Shown here: positions 1 through 5,615 of the stretch, in pieces
Layout: each line of letters starts with the position of its first letter
How positions within the stretch are numbered: the first letter of the stretch is position 1
Source: Eubacterium sp.
GTDB taxonomy: Bacteria > Bacillota > Clostridia > Lachnospirales > Lachnospiraceae
Assembly (NCBI GenBank): GCA_017616955.1
Contig: JAFZXD010000174.1
Span: 1 to 8,198, forward strand
DNA length: 8,198 nucleotides
Reading direction: 5' to 3'
Notes under the pieces: model-generated
What the model was told of the DNA's origin: nothing
What the model saw: only the letters and a program-made list of their open reading frames with translations
The model's database searches: none
Program-made: the position numbers and the translations under genes

Positions 1-356
1 GGAAGGGAAAGGAGAATATATCTGTTGTTTTGGACAGTACAGTTGAGGACCTGAAAGGTGAGAATTCCCTGGAGGCAGTAGTTGTAAAGAATAAAGTGTC
101 CGGAGAATTGACAGAGATACCGATTCAAGGACTTTTTATTGCTATAGGGCAGGAACCGGATAATGGTGCATTTTCCACTGAGGTTCAGCTGGACGATAAG
201 GGGTACATTGCTGCTGACGAAAGCTGTTATACAAAAACTCCGGGTATATTTGTTGCAGGAGACTGCAGAACAAAACAGGTGCGACAGCTCACTACTGCTG
301 CGTCTGACGGGGCTGTTGCAGCTCTTGCAGCCTGCGCGTATATCATGGAGGACTGA
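1..356 (+). CDS. trxB: Thioredoxin reductase, C-terminal part (5' end outside window)
   Basis: About 117 residues of the C-terminal FAD-binding part of an NADPH-dependent thioredoxin-disulfide reductase, a cytoplasmic flavoenzyme that passes electrons from NADPH to thioredoxin. The frame is open from the left edge (first full codon at base 3), so the TTG at base 30 is an internal leucine and not a start. Visible family marks are the strand-turn segment FIAIGQEPDN and the conserved flavin motif GIFVAGDCRTK followed by QLTTAASDGAVAA, which in the family contacts the FAD and closes the domain. The NADPH domain and the redox CxxC lie upstream and cannot be checked, so a related flavoprotein (for example an AhpF-like C-terminus) is not fully excluded. 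The stop lies 3 bases before the fruK start, and the last codons carry the fruK ribosome site (GGAGG at 347-351), so the two are very probably co-transcribed and translationally coupled. Confidence 0.88.
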   Translation, partial: KGKENISVVLDSTVEDLKGENSLEAVVVKNKVSGELTEIPIQGLFIAIGQEPDNGAFSTEVQLDDKGYIAADESCYTKTPGIFVAGDCRTKQVRQLTTAASDGAVAALAACAYIMED

Positions 357-359
357 CCG

Positions 360-1262
360 GTGGTATATACGATAACTTTTAACCCTTCACTGGATTATAT
401 AGTTACTGTTGATGATTTCAGACTTGGACTTACCAACAGAACTACGTCTGAACTTATGCTTCCCGGTGGCAAGGGGATAAATGTATCAATAGTCCTCAGT
501 GGTCTTGGAATAGAAACTACGGCTATCTATTTTTCGGCAGGCTTTGTCGGTGATGAGATTACAAGAAGAGTCCGTGATATAGGTATCAGATCAGACGAGA
601 TAAGGCTTAAAGATGGGTGTTCAAGAATCAATCTTAAGCTTAAGTCTTATGATGGAACTGAGATAAATGGTGCTGGTCCGGACATTTCAAAAGAATATAT
701 CAAAGAGCTTTTCTGTAGAATTGACAGTCTGAAGGAGGGCGATTTTTTGGTGCTTGCCGGAAGTATTCCGCCTTCTGTTCCGAAAACCATATACAGTGAT
801 ATAATAGCTCGGATTGAAGGACGGGGAATAAAGGTAGTGGTGGATGCTACGGGAACCGTCCTTTTAGAGACTCTCAGATATAAACCGTTTTTGGTTAAAC
901 CGAATAACCATGAGCTGGGTGAGATATTTGGTGTAACGCTTGAAACAAGAGAGAGTGTTATTCCTTACGCAAAGAAGCTTCGCAGTATGGGTGCAGAGAA
1001 CGTAATTGTATCCATGGCAGGTGAAGGAGCGGTCTTTGTTGCTTCGGATGATTCCGAATATATGATGCCTGCACCGGAAGGAAAACTTGTTAACGGAGTC
1101 GGAGCAGGAGACTCAATGGTTGCAGGATTTATAGCAGGATATCTCGATGGAGGAAAGTGGGAGGATGCATTTAAAATGGGCGTGAGTGCAGGCTCGGCCA
1201 GTGCATTTTCCAAATACCTGGCTACTAAAGAAGAGATTATGAAGGTATATAGTTCATTGTAA
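360..1262 (+). CDS. fruK: 1-phosphofructokinase (PfkB family)
   Basis: 300 residues, the normal length for FruK, which phosphorylates fructose 1-phosphate with ATP to fructose 1,6-bisphosphate in the cytoplasm after fructose uptake by the PTS. The N-terminus (VYTITFNPSLDYIV) is typical of the FruK/LacC branch. The first PfkB signature is at residues 35-50 (PGGKGINVSIVLSGLG), LAGSIPP is at 132-138 and KPN at 180-182. The second signature, NGVGAGDSMVAGF, is at 245-257, with Asp251 the expected catalytic base in the anion hole. The start is GTG at 360, placed 8 bases after a GGAGG inside the preceding gene. The DeoR regulator downstream supports a fructose role. Tagatose-6-phosphate kinase (LacC) is the main alternative, since the two cannot be separated with certainty by eye. 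No fruA permease gene is seen next to it. Confidence 0.9.
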   Translation: MVYTITFNPSLDYIVTVDDFRLGLTNRTTSELMLPGGKGINVSIVLSGLGIETTAIYFSAGFVGDEITRRVRDIGIRSDEIRLKDGCSRINLKLKSYDGTEINGAGPDISKEYIKELFCRIDSLKEGDFLVLAGSIPPSVPKTIYSDIIARIEGRGIKVVVDATGTVLLETLRYKPFLVKPNNHELGEIFGVTLETRESVIPYAKKLRSMGAENVIVSMAGEGAVFVASDDSEYMMPAPEGKLVNGVGAGDSMVAGFIAGYLDGGKWEDAFKMGVSAGSASAFSKYLATKEEIMKVYSSL

Positions 1263-1276
1263 GGGGATGATGCAGG

Positions 1277-2029
1277 GTGTTGTCAGAAGAGAGAAGGGAT
1301 CTGATTCTTCAGGAAGTAAATGAGAAGAAGAGTGTAACGATAGAAGAACTTCAGGAGTGTATTGGAGTATCGGAGTCAACTATCAGAAGAGATATCATAC
1401 AGCTCAGTCGGCAGGGGAAACTTGCCAGGGTACATGGTGGAGCGGTTGCTTTGGAGGATGTTCCAAAAGCAACGAAAGCAACTTCTCACGTAAGTGAATC
1501 TACGAATATGGAAGAGAAACTCAGGATTGCTTCATTTGCAGCCGGATTGATAAAACCGGGAGATTCTGTCTTTATAGATTCCGGAACTACTACCGAATAT
1601 TTGACAGAATTTATCGAAGAGCATAAGGCGACTTATGTGACGAATTCCATCCTGAATGCCAGAAAACTGGTTGAGAGAGGTTTTAAAGTTTTTCTCGTGG
1701 GTGGAGAGCTGAAAGAGAATACGGAAGTCGTTGTCGGAGCGGATGCTATTCTGAACATTCAGAGATATCATTTTACCAAGGGATTCTTCGGTACCAACGG
1801 AGTCGGCAGTAAAGCAGGACTTACGACACCTGATGTTCGTGAAGCACTCGTAAAAAGAGTTGCTATAGAGTGTACCGAACCAGGACAGAGGTATATATTG
1901 GCGGACCACGGAAAGTTCGGGCTGATGTCCGCTGTAACCTTTTCGGACTTTGGCGGAGTGGTGCTTCTGACAGAAAAAAAACAGGATAAGCAATATAACG
2001 AAATAGCTGATATTTGGGTGGTTGACTAA
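1277..2029 (+). CDS. fruR: DeoR-family transcriptional regulator, probable FruR
   Basis: 250 residues, standard for sugar-responsive DeoR repressors. The N-terminal winged helix-turn-helix spans about residues 3-58; the DeoR signature runs from Val20 through SESTIRRDI to VHGGAVAL. The C-terminal effector domain (about 77-235) has the family's sugar-phosphate-binding DSGTTT loop at 101-106, VGGELKENTE at 141-150, and ILADHGKFG at 207-215. GTG at 1277 is chosen because it gives the canonical MLSEERRDLIL beginning and sits 10 bases after AAGGGG at 1261-1266; TTG at 1280 is the only close alternative. It starts 14 bases after fruK, so it probably belongs to the same transcript and senses fructose 1-phosphate or a related sugar phosphate. 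The FruR name rests on this neighbour and is an inference. A strong promoter for the next gene begins within its last codons. Confidence 0.87.
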   Translation: MLSEERRDLILQEVNEKKSVTIEELQECIGVSESTIRRDIIQLSRQGKLARVHGGAVALEDVPKATKATSHVSESTNMEEKLRIASFAAGLIKPGDSVFIDSGTTTEYLTEFIEEHKATYVTNSILNARKLVERGFKVFLVGGELKENTEVVVGADAILNIQRYHFTKGFFGTNGVGSKAGLTTPDVREALVKRVAIECTEPGQRYILADHGKFGLMSAVTFSDFGGVVLLTEKKQDKQYNEIADIWVVD

Positions 2030-2050
2030 AAAAGTGATGATGCTTATAAT
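2022..2050 (+). promoter_or_regulatory. Strong sigma-A promoter for the DUF4867 gene
   Basis: TTGACT (-35, 2022-2027) and a perfect TATAAT (-10, 2045-2050) are separated by exactly 17 bases, matching the vegetative consensus at 11 of 12 positions. The -35 overlaps the final codons and stop of the DeoR gene. Transcription should begin near 2057, giving a leader of about 50 bases before the ATG at 2106. There is no terminator after the DeoR gene, so the next gene may also receive read-through from the fruK operon. Confidence 0.78.
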
Positions 2051-2066
2051 CATGAATAGTGACGTT

Positions 2067-2080
2067 GTACGTTAACGAAC
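2067..2080. promoter_or_regulatory. Operator-like palindrome just downstream of the promoter
   Basis: GTACGTTAACGAAC has a perfect 8-base core palindrome (CGTTAACG, 2070-2077) extended by a further GT/AC pair on each side across one mismatch. An extra ACGTT copy at 2062-2066 makes a direct repeat with ACGTT at 2069-2073. It would lie around +10 to +24 relative to the predicted transcription start, a usual position for a repressor site. The neighbouring DeoR regulator is the natural candidate, but this is an inference from position only. The spacing does not fit a catabolite cre site. Confidence 0.42.
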
Positions 2081-2105
2081 TTATATATCAAAGGAGGACA
2101 TAAAG

Positions 2106-2726
2106 ATGAAGGTATATTCGGTTTCCGATCCGGAATTTCGCGAATACGGTAAAGTGTTGGAGGGGTATAATGTAAATGAACTCCTTGACGCTATGAAGAA
2201 GGTTGAGATGCCTGCTGAGGGAGTTGCTTACGAACCTTGGATCGACAGCCTTGAGGCTTGTGGAGTATTTAAGGATCTTCAGACAAATGCATTCGGTGAT
2301 ATGCCTATCGAGCTTGGAATGTGCTGGGGATACAACAAGGCTCTTAACTGTCTTGAGTATCACAGAAACAGTGAAATCAATATCGGAGCAACTGATTTTG
2401 TACTACTTCTTGCAAAGCAGGATAAGATTATAGATGGTGTTCTTGATACAGCTGATGTAGTAGCTTTCCGTGCACCTGCAGGAGCAGTTGTTGAAGTTTA
2501 CGCTACATCACTTCATTATGCACCTTGCCAGGTTGAAGATGGTGGTTTCAGAGTAGCAGTAGTGCTTCCTAGAAATACAAATACAGATCTTCAGAAGCCG
2601 GCTGAGAAGGACTTCGAAGATAAGATGCTTTGGGCAAGAAATAAGTGGCTTCTTGCACATCCTGATTCAGCTGAAGCTAAGCAGGGCGCTTATATCGGAT
2701 TAAAGGGTGAAAACATCTCTCTGTAA
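2106..2726 (+). CDS. DUF4867 family protein, cupin / ureidoglycolate-lyase-like
   Basis: 206 residues, cytoplasmic, with no signal peptide or membrane segment. I recognise it as a DUF4867-type protein of Firmicutes; its biochemical function is not known to me. The centre resembles a cupin barrel like that of ureidoglycolate lyase: a first motif at 84-94 (EYHRNSEINIG, with Glu84, His86 and Glu90 in the spacing of metal ligands) and a second at 122-140 (RAPAGAVVEVYATSLHYAP, with His137 as the fourth ligand). This is compatible with a metal-dependent lyase, isomerase or epimerase acting on a small acid or sugar. The ATG at 2106 lies 8 bases after an ideal AAAGGAGG (2090-2097). Codon choice is strikingly uniform (ctt, gca, aag, aca), which with its strong promoter suggests high expression. 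Its place after fruK and a DeoR gene suggests sugar metabolism, by inference only. Confidence 0.75.
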   Translation: MKVYSVSDPEFREYGKVLEGYNVNELLDAMKKVEMPAEGVAYEPWIDSLEACGVFKDLQTNAFGDMPIELGMCWGYNKALNCLEYHRNSEINIGATDFVLLLAKQDKIIDGVLDTADVVAFRAPAGAVVEVYATSLHYAPCQVEDGGFRVAVVLPRNTNTDLQKPAEKDFEDKMLWARNKWLLAHPDSAEAKQGAYIGLKGENISL

Positions 2727-2736
2727 GTAACAGAGG
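2718..2736 (+). other. Small hairpin over the stop codon of the DUF4867 gene
   Basis: CTCTGT (2719-2724) pairs with ACAGAG (2730-2735) across a 5-base loop, with one extra G-U pair outside (2718/2736). The TAA stop (2724-2726) lies at the top of the stem. No T-run follows, so it is not a normal terminator. It might protect the 3' end of the upstream message or be chance. Confidence 0.35.
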
Positions 2737-2759
2737 TAATTGTAAAGGTTGCTTAGATT

Positions 2760-2787
2760 ATCAAGACTCGCGAAAGCGAGTCTTGAT
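2760..2787 (+). other. Perfect 12-bp hairpin with GAAA tetraloop in the intergenic leader
   Basis: The arms 2760-2771 (ATCAAGACTCGC) and 2776-2787 are exact reverse complements and enclose GAAA, a stable GNRA tetraloop closed by a C-G pair. It ends 16 bases before the GGAGG of the CoA-transferase gene. Only TTGATTT follows it, a poor U-tract, so it may be a weak (attenuating) terminator, an RNA processing or stability element, or a binding site. Because the stem occupies most of the gap, no separate promoter is visible for the next gene. Confidence 0.7.
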
Positions 2788-2813
2788 TGATTTGGGATAT
2801 ATCGGAGGATATT

Positions 2814-4325
2814 ATGTTTAAGATCATGACACCTCGCGAGGCAGTCGACCTGATACAAGACGGTGACTGTATCTGCGTTAATTCATTTCTGGGAATAGAG
2901 AATCCCGTAGAAATGCATGAGGCTATATATGAGAAATTCAAGAAGAAAGGTTCGCCATCACATTTGACAATGGTATCCAGTGCAGGTTTTGGTCTCTGGG
3001 ATGAGAACAAGAATGCCGAAGGCTACATAAGAGACGGCGCAGTAGATAAGCTTATATGCGGACATTTCGGTGCTATGTACAGCACAAAGAAGCTGGTTCT
3101 GGAGGATAGATTCGAAGCATACAATCTACCACTTGGCTGTATCTCTCATGCCATCAGAGCACAGGCCGGTGGAATTCCGGGTGCACTCTCAAAGGTTGGA
3201 CTGGATATATTTGTAGATCCCAGGATGGAAGGTCCGGGAATCAATAAGATTTCCAAGGATGACTCATATGTTAAGCACGTAAAGGTGGATGGTGAGGAAT
3301 TCCTCTACTATCAGCTTCCTAAGATAAATGTTGCACTTATCAAAGGAACAGCAGCTGACAGAAAGGGAAATATATCCTTTGATGATATGTATATGTCCGG
3401 TGATGCACTGTCTATATGCCAGGCTGCAAAGGCTAACGGAGGCAAGGTTATAGTTCAGGTAGATAAGCTTGTCAGAAAGCCTACACGACCTCGTAATGCC
3501 ATTATTCCGGGCTGTCTTGTGGATGCTATCGTTGTGGTTGAGCAGGAGCCTCTTGGAAGCGGCTACGAAGCTCTGACAGGTAGCTTTGAGATTCCTTCGG
3601 GACAGTGGGATATGTGGGTTGAAATCATCGAGAGAATGACCTCAGCCGAGAGACATAACAGTGTTGTTGCCGATATTATAGGAAAACGTGCAACCAAGGA
3701 ACTTAAAGAAGACGATATAGTTAATATCGGTGTCGGAATTCCTGAGACTGTTTCGAAGTATGCAAAAGAATCGGGAATACTGAACAAGATCACCCTTACG
3801 GTCGAATCCGGTGGCGTGGGAGGATTCCCTGCGTCCGGTCCTGTTTTTGGAGCTATGATCGGTGCTGCTTCCGTTTACGATATGGCAAACCAGTTTGATC
3901 TGTATGATAACGGTGGTCTTGATATATGCTTTATGGGAGCTATTGAGGTTGATAAGGATGGAAATGTCAACGCTCATAAGGTTCCGGGGGCATTTGCGGG
4001 AATAGGAGGATTTGCCAATATAACTGCAAAGACTCATACTGTGGTATTCTGCCTTTCATTCTCAACAAAGGGTCTCTTTGTAGAAGAAAATGATGATAAG
4101 ATATCTATCGTTCAGGAAGGTAAGATACCAAAATTTGTAGATAAAGTTGAAAGCATAAGTTTCTCGGCTAAGAGAGCATTAAAGAATAAACAGAAGGTTC
4201 TCTATGTGACAGAGAGATGTGTATTCCAGCTTACGAAAAAAGGACTTAAACTGATAGAGGTTTATCCTGGAATAGATAAAGAAAGAGATGTTCTGGATCA
4301 GCTTCCGTTTTCAGTTGTAGAATAA
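2814..4325 (+). CDS. pct: Acyl/propionate CoA-transferase (family I, Pct/YdiF type)
   Basis: 503 residues, close to the roughly 510-525 of single-chain Pct/YdiF enzymes, in which the alpha and beta domains of family I CoA-transferases are fused. These cytoplasmic enzymes move CoA between acetyl-CoA and short acids such as propionate, lactate or butyrate through a glutamyl-CoA intermediate. The N-terminal domain (about 1-275) starts with the expected TPREAVDLIQDGD. The C-terminal domain (about 280-503) holds the catalytic motif ESGGVGGFPASGP, with Glu331 as the probable nucleophile, then DNGGLDICFMGA (365-376), GIGGFANIT (396-404) and the family-typical VTERCVF (465-471). ATG at 2814 is chosen: GGAGG at 2804-2808 sits 5 bases upstream, while the in-frame TTG at 2787 falls in the hairpin and has no ribosome site. 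Acid specificity cannot be read from the sequence, so the symbol is tentative. ddh follows after 14 bases. Confidence 0.88.
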   Translation: MFKIMTPREAVDLIQDGDCICVNSFLGIENPVEMHEAIYEKFKKKGSPSHLTMVSSAGFGLWDENKNAEGYIRDGAVDKLICGHFGAMYSTKKLVLEDRFEAYNLPLGCISHAIRAQAGGIPGALSKVGLDIFVDPRMEGPGINKISKDDSYVKHVKVDGEEFLYYQLPKINVALIKGTAADRKGNISFDDMYMSGDALSICQAAKANGGKVIVQVDKLVRKPTRPRNAIIPGCLVDAIVVVEQEPLGSGYEALTGSFEIPSGQWDMWVEIIERMTSAERHNSVVADIIGKRATKELKEDDIVNIGVGIPETVSKYAKESGILNKITLTVESGGVGGFPASGPVFGAMIGAASVYDMANQFDLYDNGGLDICFMGAIEVDKDGNVNAHKVPGAFAGIGGFANITAKTHTVVFCLSFSTKGLFVEENDDKISIVQEGKIPKFVDKVESISFSAKRALKNKQKVLYVTERCVFQLTKKGLKLIEVYPGIDKERDVLDQLPFSVVE

Positions 4326-4339
4326 AAGGAGGAAATAAT

Positions 4340-5320
4340 ATGAGTATAAGAATAGGAATTCTCGGATATGGTAATCTGGGACGCGGTGTAGAAAAGGCAG
4401 TAAGCGTATGTGACGATATGAGCCTTGTGGGTGTATTTACAAGACGTGATCCAAGTACAGTAAGTATTGATTCAGGTGCTAAAGCATATCATGTAGACGC
4501 ACTTGAGAATATGAAGGACGATATAGATGTTCTTATCATCTGCGGAGGAAGTGCAACAGACCTTCCTGAGATGACACCTAAGTATGCTGCAATGTATAAC
4601 GTTATAGATTCATTTGATACACATGCCAATATTCCGGTACATTTTGCAAATGTTGATGCAGCTGCAAAGAATGCTGGAAAGATCGGAATCATCTCATGTG
4701 GATGGGATCCGGGTATGTTCTCACTCAGCCGTCTCTATGCACACAGCGTTCTTCCGGGCGGTAAGGATTATACATTCTGGGGCAAGGGTGTAAGCCAGGG
4801 ACATTCAGATGCTATCAGAAGAATCGAAGGAGTTGTTGATGCAAGACAGTATACAGTTCCTGTTCCTGAAGCACTTGATGCAGTTCGTTCAGGAGAAAAT
4901 CCTGAGCTTACTACAAGACAGAAGCATACAAGAGTTTGCTATGTAGTAGCTGAAGAAGGTGCTGATAAAGCTCGCATAGAAAAAGAGATCGTAACTATGC
5001 CGAACTACTTCGCTGATTATGATACAACAGTAAACTTTATCTCAGCAGAAGAGATGAAGAGAGATCACAGCGGACTTCCACACGGTGGATCTGTTATCTA
5101 TTCCGGAACAACAGATAACGGTAAAAAGAAACATGTTATAGAGTATAGCCTGAAGCTGGATTCAAATCCTGAATTCACAGGTTCTGTACTTACTGCATAT
5201 GCAAGAGCTGCTTACAGAATGAATCAGAACGGAGATAACGGAGCGAAGACAGTATTCGATATCGCACCTGCACTTCTTTCACCACTTAGCGGAGATGAGA
5301 TCAGAGCTCATATGCTGTAA
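4340..5320 (+). CDS. ddh: meso-Diaminopimelate D-dehydrogenase
   Basis: 326 residues, close to the about 320 of the Corynebacterium glutamicum enzyme, which it resembles along its length. It catalyses the reversible NADPH-dependent reductive amination of L-2-amino-6-oxopimelate (in equilibrium with tetrahydrodipicolinate) to meso-diaminopimelate, the one-step route to lysine and the peptidoglycan cross-link residue. The Rossmann motif GYGNLGRG is at 9-16 and SRR-like TRRD at 34-37 suits NADPH. Substrate-domain hallmarks are CGWDPGMFS (120-128), FWGKGVSQGHSDA (146-158), MPNYF (220-224), LPHGG (246-250) and LDSNPEFT (273-280). The ATG follows AAAGGAGG (4325-4332) by 7 bases, the ribosome site overlapping the upstream stop region. 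It is clearly co-transcribed with the CoA-transferase gene. Codon use is uniform, as in the DUF4867 gene, suggesting good expression. A terminator follows at 5351-5390. Confidence 0.95.
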   Translation: MSIRIGILGYGNLGRGVEKAVSVCDDMSLVGVFTRRDPSTVSIDSGAKAYHVDALENMKDDIDVLIICGGSATDLPEMTPKYAAMYNVIDSFDTHANIPVHFANVDAAAKNAGKIGIISCGWDPGMFSLSRLYAHSVLPGGKDYTFWGKGVSQGHSDAIRRIEGVVDARQYTVPVPEALDAVRSGENPELTTRQKHTRVCYVVAEEGADKARIEKEIVTMPNYFADYDTTVNFISAEEMKRDHSGLPHGGSVIYSGTTDNGKKKHVIEYSLKLDSNPEFTGSVLTAYARAAYRMNQNGDNGAKTVFDIAPALLSPLSGDEIRAHML

Positions 5321-5350
5321 AAAGTTGCTATTTATAGTGTAAGATATTTC

Positions 5351-5390
5351 AAAAAAATGCCTGCACATATCAAAATGTGCAGGCGTTTTT
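5351..5390. terminator. Bidirectional intrinsic terminator between convergent genes
   Basis: A perfect 10-bp stem, GCCTGCACAT (5359-5368) with ATGTGCAGGC (5375-5384), has a 6-base loop. It is flanked by A7 on the left (5351-5357) and GTTTTT on the right (5385-5390). It therefore works as a rho-independent terminator for ddh on the + strand and, with a 7-base T-run, for the membrane-protein operon on the - strand, whose last gene ends at 5423. Confidence 0.93.
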
Positions 5391-5422
5391 GTATATAAAA
5401 TGTTTTATTCCAAATAATTTTC

Positions 5423-5605
5423 TTAACGTGTTATCCATAAAGTCTCTTCACACTGGTAAACTTCCGGATCGTTAGGATTGAATCTTTTTCCTATCTCATT
5501 ATCTTTCTGCATCTTGCCGAACGTCTTTCCAAATGCGAACAGACCTCCGAATACAGCGCCGATTATCAGAGAAAATATGAAAACACCAAATGTAGTTTGA
5601 AACAT
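5423..5605 (-). CDS. Small single-pass membrane protein, unknown function
   Basis: 60 residues that I do not recognise as a named family. Residues about 4-27 form one strongly hydrophobic segment rich in Phe and Gly (GVFIFSLIIGAVFGGLFAF), including small-residue spacing of the GxxxG kind that favours helix packing. A short basic stretch (GKTFGKMQK) follows and then a polar, charged tail with a lone Cys. The basic residues after the segment suggest the tail is cytoplasmic. ATG at 5605 is chosen over ATG at 5611: AGAGG (5613-5617) is 7 bases from the former but only 1 from the latter. The ribosome site overlaps the stop of the upstream zinc-ribbon gene (10-base gap between the genes), so the two are co-transcribed and perhaps translationally coupled; a partnership at the membrane is an inference. 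The reading frame is supported by the ribosome site and terminator placement. Confidence 0.7.
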   Translation of the reverse strand: MFQTTFGVFIFSLIIGAVFGGLFAFGKTFGKMQKDNEIGKRFNPNDPEVYQCEETLWITR

Positions 5606-5615
5606 AATCATACCT

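Noticed and set aside
1532..2053. 173-codon open frame on the - strand opposite the DeoR gene
   Set aside because: It lies antisense to a well-supported regulator gene, has no recognisable domain or good ribosome site, and its composition fits a shadow frame.
2067..2080. Catabolite-responsive (cre) site for CcpA
   Set aside because: The TG...CG spacing is wrong for the cre consensus; it remains only a generic palindromic operator candidate.
2760..2787. A standard intrinsic terminator or small RNA gene
   Set aside because: The stem is strong but lacks a proper U-tract, and no promoter for a separate small RNA is visible nearby, so it is reported as an unassigned hairpin.
2787..2813. Upstream TTG start extending the CoA-transferase by nine residues
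   Set aside because: The TTG is formed by the last base of the hairpin and lacks a ribosome site, while ATG at 2814 has GGAGG at proper spacing and matches the family N-terminus.
3642..4037. 131-codon open frame on the - strand inside the CoA-transferase gene
   Set aside because: It is antisense to the conserved catalytic domain, has no family resemblance and no ribosome site of note.
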